The translations under genes and the position numbers were made by a program. From the NCBI GenBank assembly GCA_025766275.1, contig JAFKAC010000006.1, forward strand, positions 2,232,001-2,296,000: a DNA stretch of 64,000 nt, given 5' to 3'. The notes beneath the pieces were generated by a model. The model was not told where the DNA came from, ran no database searches, and saw only the letters and a list, made by a program, of their open reading frames with translations. Positions within the stretch are counted from its first letter, which is position 1. Each line of letters starts with the position of its first letter. Shown piece after piece: positions 26,862-37,549 of this stretch. This stretch comes from Lactarius indigo. Lineage: Eukaryota; Basidiomycota; Agaricomycetes; Russulales; Russulaceae.

Positions 26862-29800
26862 ATGGACCCAGGAACTTCGAAGAATGATGAAGAGAAAGTG
26901 CGCCGTGACAAACGCGCACAACTCAAGGCCGTCAACGTGCGCGGTGTAGGTACGCCACAGGCCGAATACTTTCGGGAAGGATAACAGACTTCCTTGCTGA
27001 TATCCCCCCCAACTCTGAAGAATCTACCAAAGCACTAGATTCCTCTCTCAAGCGCCATACCGCCTTGATCAAACGCATACGCCAGTCGATTGGCGTCGAC
27101 AATCGTGACCAAATACTCAAGGACATCGAGACCCTCACGCTAGAAAAGTACATCGAGGAAATCGCTGGTGCAGTACCAGAGGGCATCATACGGTGCAAAT
27201 TCGAAAAGGATGTGTGGAGCGCTGCGGAGGTGCGTCGGTCCCACTGCACATACGTACCGGTCGTACAAACACCCCCGCATCAGGTTATCTCTGCCCTCCA
27301 CCAACGGTTTCCAGGAAAGTTTACACCCGTCCTCGTCACTACTCTTGGTGGCGCGCTCGCACCGCCGAATAAGACAGCGCTTGCTACACTTGCCCCCGAA
27401 CAGCGGGATAAAGAAGAGACGGCACGGGTCACGCGGCAGCGACCAGTCATACGCGTCTGTGCAGAGCTCGCACTAGTCGGTGTGATCCGCGATGCTCCTG
27501 GACGCAGTGGCGGGGAGTGGATCATGAAGGCGTTGCGTGACTTGGTATTTTTCCTTCTCGGTGGAAATGCACATATTCATCCTAATGTCTGATAGTTGTC
27601 TAACGACCCCTCCCTATTCTCCCTACCGCTCCTTACGACGTTCCTCAAATCATACGCGCGGCCGTTCCTCAGACTTGTGCCGCCAGCCGCTTCAAAGCAA
27701 ATATCGACCACCGCTGAGCCAGGCTCACTTTCCTTCGACGCAAGCAATGCGGACGAGGCTGCTTTCCCACCACTTGGCGTAGAGGCAGAAGAGGATGAAC
27801 TTGTGGAGAAGGATATTTGTGACAGATTCAAGAAGATGTGCGAAGGATACTTCGAAAATGTGGCAAAGAAGCTCGTCATCGAACACAAGGTGTGCACAAT
27901 TAAACCCCTTCATGAGGTTATAGTAACGTAGCGACTTCGCAGAGATTACAAGAGCAAGATCGTCGTAACCATGAAGCATATATCCGCTCGGGCGAGATTT
28001 TTGAAGACCGTCAACAAGCGTATGAGAAGATGACGAAAAGCTACGAGAAACTACTTGCAAGTACTCAGACGTAAGTTCTTTGCGCCTACGGGACCCCAGC
28101 CTCAGTTGACTGGCTCATAGGTTATCGGAGTTGTTATATCTCCCAATGCCTGCGCTCCCAACATCCTCGTCGACGGGGAATTCGATTCAAATTGGCACCA
28201 GCACGGGTGGGCTCCTCTCCGACGATGCAGACGATGCAGCATTCGCCGCTCTCGGGGGCAAGTGGGAAGATGAGGAAGAACGCAGGTTCTTTGAAGACAT
28301 CCAGGACCTGCGGGAAGTCGTTCCGAAAAGTATCCTTGGGATCGAGGAGAGCAAAGACGGGAACAAGGAGAACAACGAAAGCGACACCGATGCGAAGAAG
28401 AACGCGGAGGACGAGGAAGTGAAGCGGCTTCAGGAAGAACTCGCGGGACTCGAAGCTTCCGGCGGCGCACTTCAGGCAAATGGCAAAGCGGACACGCATG
28501 ACAAGACCGCAGAAGATGAGGACGATGAGTATGTTGTTTCCTTATCTCGTTCCTATCCGCGATCAGCTGATGTCCCTTGACAGCGCCGCTACCCCGACAC
28601 CCTCTACTCCGAAGGAGGGCTCACGGCCAAGCACACCAACAATTGCTCCGCAAGGTCCCTCGCAGCTGCTCACTGCCCTGCTTGCTCGTCTGCCGGACTG
28701 CACGAATCGCACACTTATTGACCAAGCCGCTGTCGAATTTGCTTTCCTCAACTCCAAAGCTGCACGCAAACGGTTGGTGAAGGTAAGCTTGATCTAAAAT
28801 AGTCATGTCCGTATGCTGATACGAGATTCGGTAGTTTCTCACACAAGTGCCGAAAACGAGATCGGATCTACTGCCTCATTACTCCCGGCTCGTGGCTACC
28901 TTGAACAAGTACATGCCCGACGTGGGCACAGAGCTTGTCGCCGCCGTAGGTCTATGCACCCTGCATACGCTCTGCGCTCATACTTTACAGCTGGACGAAG
29001 AATTCAGGTACCTACAGAGAAAGAAGAACGTGGTGGTGGAGTTTGCCGAAATACGACTCAAGGTATACAGTTCTAACACCACCTTCATTTTCCCATGTTC
29101 TAACGAAGCGCAGAATATGACTTTCATATCCAACCTTACTAAATTTAGAGTTGTTCCGCCTCACCTCATCCTTCACATGTTCAAAGTCTGCATCGACGAC
29201 TTCTCTGGTACAAATATCGACAACCTCGCTTTATTATTGGAAGGTTGCGGGCGCTTCTTGCTGAGGAATGATGAAACGAAACAGCGATTTGGCACAATGG
29301 CAAGCCATATAACACAATTAGCGATGTCGGCACTAACCCCTTGGCATGCAGCTAGAGCTAATGAAGCGCAAGCAGAGTCTTATGCATCTCGATCAACGTC
29401 AGACCATGTTGCTTGAAAATGCCTATTATCAGGTGTGTAAAGCTCTTAGAGTCGGAATCGGTACTTATCACTGTCTAGGCTAATCCACCCGAACGTGCAC
29501 CTCGCCAAGAAAAAGAGCGAAGCCCCATTGAACTCTTCATTCGACACCTCTTGTATGATGTCCTCGCCAAACGTACCATCGACAAGGTTCTCAAGCTCCT
29601 GCGTAAGCTTGATTGGGACGACGCACACACACGTCGTATACTGCACAAAGTCTTTACCAAACCTCACAAACTTCGTTATGGGAACATCGCTCTACTCGCA
29701 ATGCTCACCTATGACTTACAGCGGTACCACCCCGAATTCTCTATCGCCGTGGTCGACCAGGTGTTGGAGGACATCCGACGTGGTCTTGAGCAGAATATCT

Positions 29801-31091
29801 ATAGCTCAAACCAGCGAAGGCTCGCGGCAGTTAAGTATCTGGGCGAACTCTACATCTACCGTCTTATCAGCTCCGGGCTTATATTCGACACGCTCTGGGC
29901 GCTCGTCACCTTTGGGCATCGTAAGCGGCGTTCACGTGGAGCTTTACTTTATGACGTTGACATGTCACAGCCAAGGGACACCCTCTGCCGCAGTTTCCGT
30001 GCCCGATCGACATGCCAGATGACTTCTTCCGCCTCCGACTCGTATGCGTGCTGCTTGACACATGCGGCATGTGTTTCGATCGTGGATCGCAGAAGAGAAA
30101 GCTGGACAACTTGCTCGTATTCTTCCAGGTATGTCGTAACGTTGACGTATCACCGAGTATGCGTACTATCGACAATCTCAGTACTACGTCCTATGCAAAG
30201 AACCAATGCCAATGGATTCGGAGTTTATGGTCACGGACTCGCTTGAGGCTATTCGGCCCAAGTTGGTCATGCTTAAGAACATAGAGGAGGCAGCGAATGC
30301 GGTCGATGAGATGTTTGCCTCTACCGTCCTGGGCTCTGGAGGCAAGTTAATTTTCCTCCCACTCCCGTATCTGATTCTCATGGCTGTGCTAGCTGGTACC
30401 GGAGATGGTAGCGGTGACGATAGCGGCGACGAGGGTGAGCGCCACGGTAAAGAAGATGACGAAGACGAAGATGAAGAAGACACCGGAGCTACTGATTCTC
30501 CTGTAGGTTTTCGTCATCTGCACCGTCATCTCTTCCTCATGTTCATCGACAGATCGATGAGCGTGGCCCGTCTCCAGAACCAGAACTCGTTGTGACGTCA
30601 TCTCAGGAAATCCTCGGCCCTAACGAGGAAGAGGACGCTGAGTTCGCGAAGGAGCTGGCGAAGCTCGTGACTGACACGTCAGCGGAATCCCGTAAAGTCG
30701 ATCGGAGAACTGCGCAAACCTTGTGGGAGTCTGCCGTCCTGCCACCGGGGATGCGTAAACGTCATGAAGACGGCGAAGGATCCACGGAGGAGGCGAACCC
30801 GACTATCATGAATTTTACGATGCTTACCAAACGTGGAAACAAGCAGCAAGTAAAGCAACTGGCGATTCCCTCGGAATCCGCGTTGGCAGTCCAAACACGT
30901 TCTGCGCGAGAGCAGGATAAGGTTGAACAGCAACACCTGAAGCGTCTGGTACTCGATTACGAACAACGCGAAGAGGCCGAGGAGATCAAAGGTGAGTTCA
31001 CGCACTCCATTTTCCGAGCAGAGAAACAGAATCCCTCGTTTTAGCCCTTGAAGCGAAGAGCCGACCAATCAAGATTCGTCTCGCCGGATAA
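26862..31091 (+). CDS. upf2: UPF2/NMD2, nonsense-mediated mRNA decay factor
   Basis: Seventeen exons: 26862..26949, 26988..27229, 27284..27544, 27596..27889, 27943..28070, 28121..28528, 28584..28782, 28835..28945, 28991..29062, 29114..29299, 29352..29432, 29479..29920, 29971..30128, 30182..30341, 30393..30502, 30553..30991 and 31045..31091, giving about 1141 residues. UPF2 landmarks: the first MIF4G region with ALHQRFPGKFTPVL and RVCAELALVG; the second with LVATLNKYMPDVGTELVAA and EEFRYLQRKKN; the third with IELFIRHLLYDVL and FRLRLVCVLLDTCG; an acidic linker (EDDEDEDEED); and the C-terminal UPF1-binding part with VTSSQEILGPNEEED. It acts in the cytoplasm bridging UPF1 and UPF3. Two introns use GC donors. 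The first donor is uncertain: 26950 gives a 38-nt intron, 26944 a 44-nt one in the same phase. Confidence 0.94.
29300..29351 (+). other. GC-AG intron in upf2
   Basis: The exon ends ACAATG and the intron starts GCAAGC, with a perfect CACTAAC branch site and GCATGCAG acceptor. Splicing restores the conserved MLELMKRKQ...LDQRQ...LLENAYY block of UPF2. No GT donor is available at the needed phase. Confidence 0.8.
30342..30392 (+). other. Second GC-AG intron in upf2 (frame-neutral, 51 nt)
   Basis: The donor is GGAG|GCAAGT, a full GC-donor consensus, and the acceptor is GTGCTAG. The 51 nt contain no stop and encode a hydrophobic stretch (KLIFLPLPYLILMAVLA) out of character for the acidic linker, so removal is favoured. 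Retention would keep the frame. Confidence 0.65.
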
Positions 31092-31562
31092 CCTTTATCC
31101 TCAAACCTTACAGACGTCACAACTGTCCTAGCGCTCATTGCCCCCAATTTTCTGGTAGAGGCTTCGTTCTCGCACCGCCGTCGGACTGCAGAACATTGGC
31201 CACTGCTAGCGTCCCGCCAGAGGCAAATGTCACACACAGACCAACGGACCAACCACTGACATGGTTCCGGCACTTCTTGCGTATGCATGCTCCTGCGATT
31301 GTTCTTTGATGCTGACTGAGACGTGTGGCTCCAGACAAGATGAGCCGAGTGTCTGCAGTTGGATATGCTGCGAGTGTAAGGCCTGGCGCCATTCTCGTTC
31401 TGTTTTGTTCTGTTTGTAGTTGTTTTGTGTTGTGTATTCCTAATTGATTACGTACTCGCGTTCTGTCGCGCTTCAACGCGACGCGTCCGAGTCATCCGAG
31501 TCATCGCGTCCCCTTCGTCGGGAATGTCCACCATAACTTAGCCTTCCTATGTACCTGTGCTC
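31092..31562. other. Intergenic, upf2 3' side and Rad26/ATRIP-like promoter side
   Basis: A 471-bp gap between two plus-strand genes. It contains T-rich pyrimidine tracts (near 31400-31425) and no supported gene. Confidence 0.55.
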
Positions 31563-34500
31563 ATGACCACCTCCGATGACGAATATGCCTTTGACGACCT
31601 TGTGCTCGATGATCGTACTCTCGCCGTCCTCGACGCGACAGAACGAAACTTTTCTACCCTCAATGCACATCCTCGTCCGAGGTCGTCTCTGGAACAACAG
31701 CCCACAAAACGGCTCAAGACAAATCAAGGCTGCGTTCCCCTCCATGCACGACAAGAGCGCGAAGTGTCCTCGGTCCCGCGCGGTCTCACCAATTCGGGTT
31801 TCTCCCTGGAAGACACAGACCTCCCCGAAATCACCGTCAGCAACGGATTCTACAGTGGCCCAGGTCGTTTCTTTGTAGGAAGCCCACAGTCTCAGCCCTC
31901 AGCAAGTCCAAATGCCCAGCGTGAACCTTCGAACGGAACAGAGTCGGACGTCGTTTTGCTACCCACCCCCACAGTTCGACACGTCCACGCACAGGGGAGA
32001 AGCATTGTCGCACCTCCTAGTCGCCAACCGAGAGTCTCCTCACCGGCACCGCCCAGCATCGCTTCGGTACCCAGCACCATACGGTCCGTCGTTGCTCTCA
32101 GCTCTGCAAACCACCCTCCTCGCGACCCCAGTCCCGCCCGCACGAGCCCCCTCACTCGCTCTTCCTCATTCAGCGATGCAATGCGCGCAGCGCTCCGCAG
32201 TGCCATATCCGAAGCCGATGGCTCGGCATTACAGCGCTCGTCCTCGACGGCGTCGTCGGACTCTCCCTCTCCCCTCTCCGCGGGCCCGCAGGCGTACTCC
32301 CAAAGGCTCGCTCTACCGAACCAAACTCAGGTCGTGGTTCACTCTCGGCACGAACGCCCCTCCCGCCTTTTGAGTCGCGAGCGGTCCCTCCAGGCGCCGC
32401 ATCAGCCAACCGCATCTCAGCATCTATCCACCCCGATGGCGCGAAATGCAGCTCCGATTAGGGATGCGCGGGACGAGCTTGAGTCTCTGAGAACTGAGGT
32501 GGAAGAGGTCCGTTTCTCGTCACGCTGCGCTTTTGTTGCCTTTCGCTGATCCCTTATAGCTCAAACGACGGAATGCGGAACAGCAACGCACCCTCGAGCA
32601 AGCCGTCAACGAAAAACGCGCCAAAATAGGCGAAGTGGAGATCTTGCGCGCGAATCTGCAAAAGGTATGTTTTTTAAACTCGTCAACGAGTTTCACGTTT
32701 ACTGATGCGATCAGCAAAGGCCACCACGGCGCATAACGAGGAGACGGCAAAGTTACGCGTGGCGAAGGAGACTTTGGAAGCTGCTCAAATTGCAGCACAG
32801 AAAAAGCAGGAGGCCGAACTCGAGCGTCTACGTACGCAGCTCGTCTTCAAACAGCATGAAATGGAGGCGTCGCGCAAGGCCGTGCCTCGAGCACCAGCTT
32901 CCTCACAAGCACCCACATCCTCCCAAATGCCACGCTGGGACGCAGTACCGAGCACCCCACGCCGCCCCCACCGCCTTCCAGCAGTACAGAGCCCATCGCC
33001 CCACCACCAAAGGCGGTCCGCGCCAGGCTCGTCAAAGGTCGGCGCGCCGCCGCTGCTACCCGGTTTCGTCAACGACTTTGCTATACCGCACCCGAAAAAG
33101 ACCAGAGGGACAGCCAGGGCCCATGTCTCGCATTTCGAGCAGAGTCAGGGGATGATGATACGTGAGAGGGAGTCAGACCCGCCGCGCACGCAGACCGACG
33201 AGCACATGGAATTTGATAGATATAGTCAGGTCGGTATCGCTGATGATCCTGAGGTCGATGTGCATATGGACTTTGGCGACGATTTCAAGGCGCTGCAGCC
33301 ACAGCACGTCGCTGGTTCGTCGAAGACTGCCAAATCCTTCGATTGGCTTGGTTGGGTGTGTTTGTTCCCTTGTTCCGAGCGCCCGGTGCTCATCGTCTCT
33401 GTGTGTGAATAGATGAGACAACTGGTCCTTGCACATTCGATGTCGCCAACTGCCCCCAGTACTATCCAACTCCTGCTCTCCCAACCACCGTTTGATGCGA
33501 ACCACGCGGTCACCTTCACCCTAGCCTGCACGTCCCTAATGGACGCCGTAGCCGCAAGCGCGGGCAGCTACGATCCCATCGCACGCGTTGTTGTCGATTC
33601 ACTGGCACAAATAGTAAATACACTCCTAATCAGCGTTCGGGTCAGTCATAGCTATTACTTTCTCTCTGTGGTCATGGCTCAAACACCACCCTAGCTAAAG
33701 CCTCTAGTTTCTACACTTAATCTATTGGGTGTCCTTGTCATCTCTCTGCCGTCATTTGTAATGAACCTACTGAAGCCCACTAATGGTCCCGCATTCCTCG
33801 AAATGATTTGTACACTGATCGTCAATCTGCTTCAACCATCAAATACTAATAGCAAAGTGCACGAGAAAGCAGAAGAGCGCAAACTCTACCTTACCGTCGC
33901 CCGGGAGGTCTTCGGTCTGCTTGATGCAATTATTTATTCTCTCCCACCTGAATACCATTACCAGTTGAGCCGAGGCTTTTGTTTTGTCGTTGCTGTTTTT
34001 ATTAACATCTTATGCAGGCTCTCCATCATTCCTCAAACCGCAAACGTGCTCACGACGATGCTCGGCAATCAACAACCGACATCTTTCTTAGAGTGTTCTA
34101 CTCGCACCCTCTCGTACCTCTCTACTCGTATGTTACCTTGCCTGTACGAGACCCCTCGCTGACGTCGCCACAGGAACAGGCCAGTTTCGTCCACTGATGT
34201 CATTCACAGATGAGGTTCCCGAAAGCGCCAGGGACTTTTCCAAGCTTCCTCAGGTAGACAGGATGTGCGCCTTATTGGCTGACCCGACTCGAACAGGTGT
34301 CAAGGTGGGTCGGTCCCCCGAACGGAATCGCGCGCTGTGACACACAAAGTGACATAAAACGCAGGGCCACTCTATTCGCGCGTCCGTGCTCACCACTCTC
34401 ATCTCGCTCGCAATGGCACACGACGACGCCCTGACGATCCTCTCCGAGTCTCCCTTTTTCATCCCTTCGCTCGTGGCGCTCCTCGCAGACCTGTCCACTT

Positions 34501-35050
34501 CCCTCTGGGAAGAAGAGCCAGAGCTAATGGCGTCCCCCGAGCTGCTCTCCGAGTGCGTTAATCCAGTTCTCCCCCTTTTATCCCGTCTGAACTATATGTG
34601 GCGGCGCTTAGGACGGTCGCCGGGATCGCGCGAGGTGTGCTCCTCCTGCACTACGTGATCTTCCGCGCGCCCAAGGGCCCCGCCAGTCTGCGTGCGCGCC
34701 TGCAAGCGGCACCGCCACGGCACTTCAACGGCATCGGACACCAGTTCGTAGTCGCGCTCGGGCGGCTGAGCTTCGCAGAGCCACCGGACGAGGTGTCGGC
34801 GCAGGACCGTGGGTGGCTGGAGCAGTTGGCGGACCCGGCGCGCGACGTGATGGACTTGGTCATGGCGGGGCCGGAGAGCGAAAGCGTGTGGTCGCTGTTT
34901 CAGGAGGAGGAAGACGAGGAGGAGGGACAGAAGAGCACTGGTGGTAGTGGTGGTGGTGAGGCTGGGACTGTCGAGGGAGAGGAAGATATCGTGATGCAGG
35001 CGGATATTGGCATGGTGTACGACGACGACTCGCAGCTAGAATATATGTGA
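31563..35050 (+). CDS. Rad26/ATRIP-like DNA-damage checkpoint protein (coiled coil)
   Basis: Nine exons: 31563..32507, 32560..32664, 32720..33355, 33413..33640, 33695..33963, 34018..34127, 34174..34304, 34365..34552 and 34612..35050, giving 1016 residues. Order: acidic N-terminus (SDDEYAFDDLVLDD), a long Ser/Pro-rich disordered region, a coiled coil from about residue 300 (DELESLRTEVEELKRRNAEQQ) to about 400 (LERLRTQLVFKQHEMEAS), then an alpha-helical C-terminal half of repeat character (LVVSTLN-type and LLSQPPFDANH helices) and an acidic tail. The LxTQLxFKxxE motif plus this architecture resembles fungal Rad26/ATRIP, the partner of the ATR kinase. That assignment is by pattern and not certain. 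The third exon uses an AAAG acceptor 5 nt after a CAG that would shift frame. The 54-nt intron 33964-34017 is stop-free and frame-neutral. Confidence 0.6.
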
Positions 35051-35152
35051 TTTTTTTTTTTATATACACCACTCACTCTAGCGTCAACATTGAGAAAAAG
35101 TGTGAAGATAGTGGTTTAAGGGCTCACCCCCTTTCCTTCCTTCCGCTTTGCG

Positions 35153-35536
35153 TCATCCGTCCCGCAGCCCCGCAGCGACCTCCTCTAACTTCTCCCTCAC
35201 GTCGTTCACGCGCTCCACCTGCGCTTCCACGTCCCCCCGGTTACTGATCTTGATCGCGGAGCGCGCAGCACGCGCAAACTCGTACGACCGCGAAACGGAC
35301 GCATCGATAGCGGTGGCGGTAGAGACGACTGGCGTGGACTCCGTCGTCATTGTCGAGGCGAGGACGGCGGCGAGGTCGACGCTGGACGCGCGGAGGATCG
35401 CGAGGTCGCGGAGTGTGTCTTCGAGGGCGAGCGGAGGGGCGTCCTTCCTCTTTGCTTTTGCTGCATTCTCATTTGTTGCCGCTGCGTTTGTGTTGGGCTC
35501 GGACGACATCGACGTGGCTATCATAGTCATCGGCAA
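35153..35536 (-). CDS. Small conserved-looking coiled-coil protein of unknown function
   Basis: A single exon encodes up to 127 residues from the ATG at 35536; a second in-frame ATG at 35506 (MSSEPNTN) is an equally good start and gives 117. After a polar Ala/Asn-rich N-tail comes a largely helical protein: PPLALEDTLRDLAILRASSVDLAAVL, a variable middle, then SYEFARAARSAIKI and EAQVERVNDVREKLEEVAAGL, with amphipathic heptads at the end. I do not recognise the family; size and pattern resemble small subunits of BLOC/kinetochore-type coiled-coil complexes, which is only a guess. It converges with the Rad26/ATRIP-like gene, 102 bp between stop codons. Confidence 0.55.
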   Translation of the reverse strand: MPMTMIATSMSSEPNTNAAATNENAAKAKRKDAPPLALEDTLRDLAILRASSVDLAAVLASTMTTESTPVVSTATAIDASVSRSYEFARAARSAIKISNRGDVEAQVERVNDVREKLEEVAAGLRDG

Positions 35537-36041
35537 ATCAAAAATTTAATCTTTAGGCTCTTAACTTACCGAAATCGAAATGTAGGTTATAACTGCATTT
35601 GAGCTTATACTATTATTACGACAAAATAACAATCACTTGTAATTGAGCCATGATCACAAACAGATGTCCTTACAAGTCCTACGGTTACAAGAAAATCCTT
35701 AAGTACTACAAACATCGAGTCAACAGGTCACGGAGGCGAAGAAGAAAGGATGATGAAAGAGAGAACAACCGAGTCAATACGAGTCGTAATGAGTCTGTCA
35801 GAAGCGTAACAGACAGTAAAAAAAAAAAAAAACGAAGGAAACGAATCTGAACACGAAGCCGGTTCACGGGAGACCTCCTAAATCGCCGCTATGTCTGGAT
35901 GCTCTTGGCCTCACTTCTCCTAAGTCGCACAGTAACCAAGACAGTCAGCCGAGTTTGAAAAACAACAAATGACGGATGTAATACCTGAAAACTAGTCCAA
36001 GGAGGGTTATCGGTGGATGGGACTAGACGTCATGTGTCAAC
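35537..36041. other. Intergenic, AT-richer, between two minus-strand genes
   Basis: Promoter side of the small coiled-coil gene and 3' side of the F-box gene. It holds A-rich/GA-rich sequence (about 35700-35840, with a run of A near 35820). No gene is supported. Confidence 0.5.
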
Positions 36042-37484
36042 CTACATCCAAATGGGGGAAAAGGGCATGGGGTCCGCGAGGTAGGAATCATTAGTGAGGA
36101 TGAACAATTTGGGAGGCAGCGCTGACAGTAGCACTGGGCGACCCGTGACCTGACGAGCGTCCAAGAACGAGGAAAACATATTTGTTGCGTTCCCCCCATT
36201 GGCTTCGCAAGCGATTTTCTGCAGGCTGGGTAGTATCCAAAACCTTACTCCATCAACCTGCAACGCACGAGAAAGCTCCACCAAGAGCGCCCCGCAAATA
36301 CGAAGTTCCTTCACCCAGATAAACGGCCCGAGGAGTTCGAGCCATGTCGTGCTATCGATCCCTCCGTTAAGGAATTCGGTCGGTATCGTCTCTTTGTGAA
36401 AGTCGAGGGTGAGATTCTCTACACTAGGTAGCACGGGCATAAGCGCGCTGCAAATCTGGGCCGCACAGTCGATTTGCCAGTCCAACTGCTTGCACATCAC
36501 ACGGAGGACGAAACGTCTGTGGTATTGTTGCGGACTGTGGTGGCCCGTGATTATGGAGACAACGTCGCGCTGAAAGATAACCTTCGCATTGGAGAGCTTG
36601 ATCCCTTCGGTTATATTGGTGAAGCGGGACAGGTGTGGTAATGCAAAGGCGATTTGATTGAATAACGTAATGTTGAGTCGCTCCAGAAGAGGGGACCTAA
36701 TTTGAGCGATGAAGCGCTCCAGATAAGCGCTAACGCCTTGGAACGTGAGGAGTCTAAGGTTGGGAAGCGTCACTAGAGTTTCAGGCCCTTGTTCACCTAA
36801 CAGCTCCCTCTCAGCGCTGGGGCGGGGTATGGGGATTGAGAAACCGATAGACAAATCCTCGAGCTGGGGGAGGGTCCGAAGACGTGCCACTAATTGCCCC
36901 GGGAGAATGTAACCAGAAGTTTGGATGTTAGTGAGCGTAAGTGTAACAAGGGAAATAGTGGAGGAGAGCGACGATAATCCTCTTGGAAGACCGACCCCGT
37001 GTAGCGTAAGGTGGGATAGATTTGGGGCCAGAAATGTCTTCGGAAGTAACAAGCCCGCGTCTTCATCAGCCGTGGGCGATATAGAGAGGTATTCCAGCAC
37101 AGGGAAGGACCCGTCCATGAGCATAAGGAACTTGTGGAAAAGCAAAGACGGGAGATGGAGGACAATCTGGCGTACGCGGTCACGCAGTAGGAGAGCGTGG
37201 TATATTCCCGACTCATCCTGCCCACTTAGGGTCGCAGATGCATACCTGTAGTCGACGGAGAGCAGAAGGTGTGGTAAATGGCCCAGCATTTCTGCTCTTG
37301 GGGTGCCATTCGTGCATTGAATGTACATACCCAGACTGGATGACGAGGAGTATATGATGTGGCGCCATCTTCGACAAACATGAGAGAGCTTGCACCATCC
37401 AAGTCGGACATTCCAACCGTTCTCTTCGTCCAATCGATAGTAGTCAAATATGTAGAGAAGTATATCGTTATTGAGCACATTCAT
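36042..37484 (-). CDS. F-box / leucine-rich-repeat-like protein
   Basis: A single exon, ATG at 37484, 480 residues. The N-terminus is an F-box: LNNDILLYIFDYYRLD, then LGWCKLSHVCRRWRHIIYSSSSSLG. The remainder is rich in regularly spaced leucines (LPHLLLSVDYR, FPVLEYLSISP, APNLSHLTLHGVGL, TLPQLEDLSIGF, LPNLRLLTFQGVS, LPSVENLTLDFH), the look of the large agaricomycete F-box/LRR family. Such proteins recruit substrates to an SCF ubiquitin ligase through Skp1. The open frame continues a few codons upstream without ATG, so a short upstream exon could exist. The target is unknown. The unknown multi-exon gene ends 65 bp before its start on the same strand. Confidence 0.78.
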   Translation of the reverse strand: MNVLNNDILLYIFDYYRLDEENGWNVRLGWCKLSHVCRRWRHIIYSSSSSLGMYIQCTNGTPRAEMLGHLPHLLLSVDYRYASATLSGQDESGIYHALLLRDRVRQIVLHLPSLLFHKFLMLMDGSFPVLEYLSISPTADEDAGLLLPKTFLAPNLSHLTLHGVGLPRGLSSLSSTISLVTLTLTNIQTSGYILPGQLVARLRTLPQLEDLSIGFSIPIPRPSAERELLGEQGPETLVTLPNLRLLTFQGVSAYLERFIAQIRSPLLERLNITLFNQIAFALPHLSRFTNITEGIKLSNAKVIFQRDVVSIITGHHSPQQYHRRFVLRVMCKQLDWQIDCAAQICSALMPVLPSVENLTLDFHKETIPTEFLNGGIDSTTWLELLGPFIWVKELRICGALLVELSRALQVDGVRFWILPSLQKIACEANGGNATNMFSSFLDARQVTGRPVLLSALPPKLFILTNDSYLADPMPFSPIWM

Positions 37485-37549
37485 AGTTGTGTATCGCAAG
37501 CCGTATCCGGATCGCGTTGGAGGCGGTGGAGGTGGACCCTATGCAAAAG

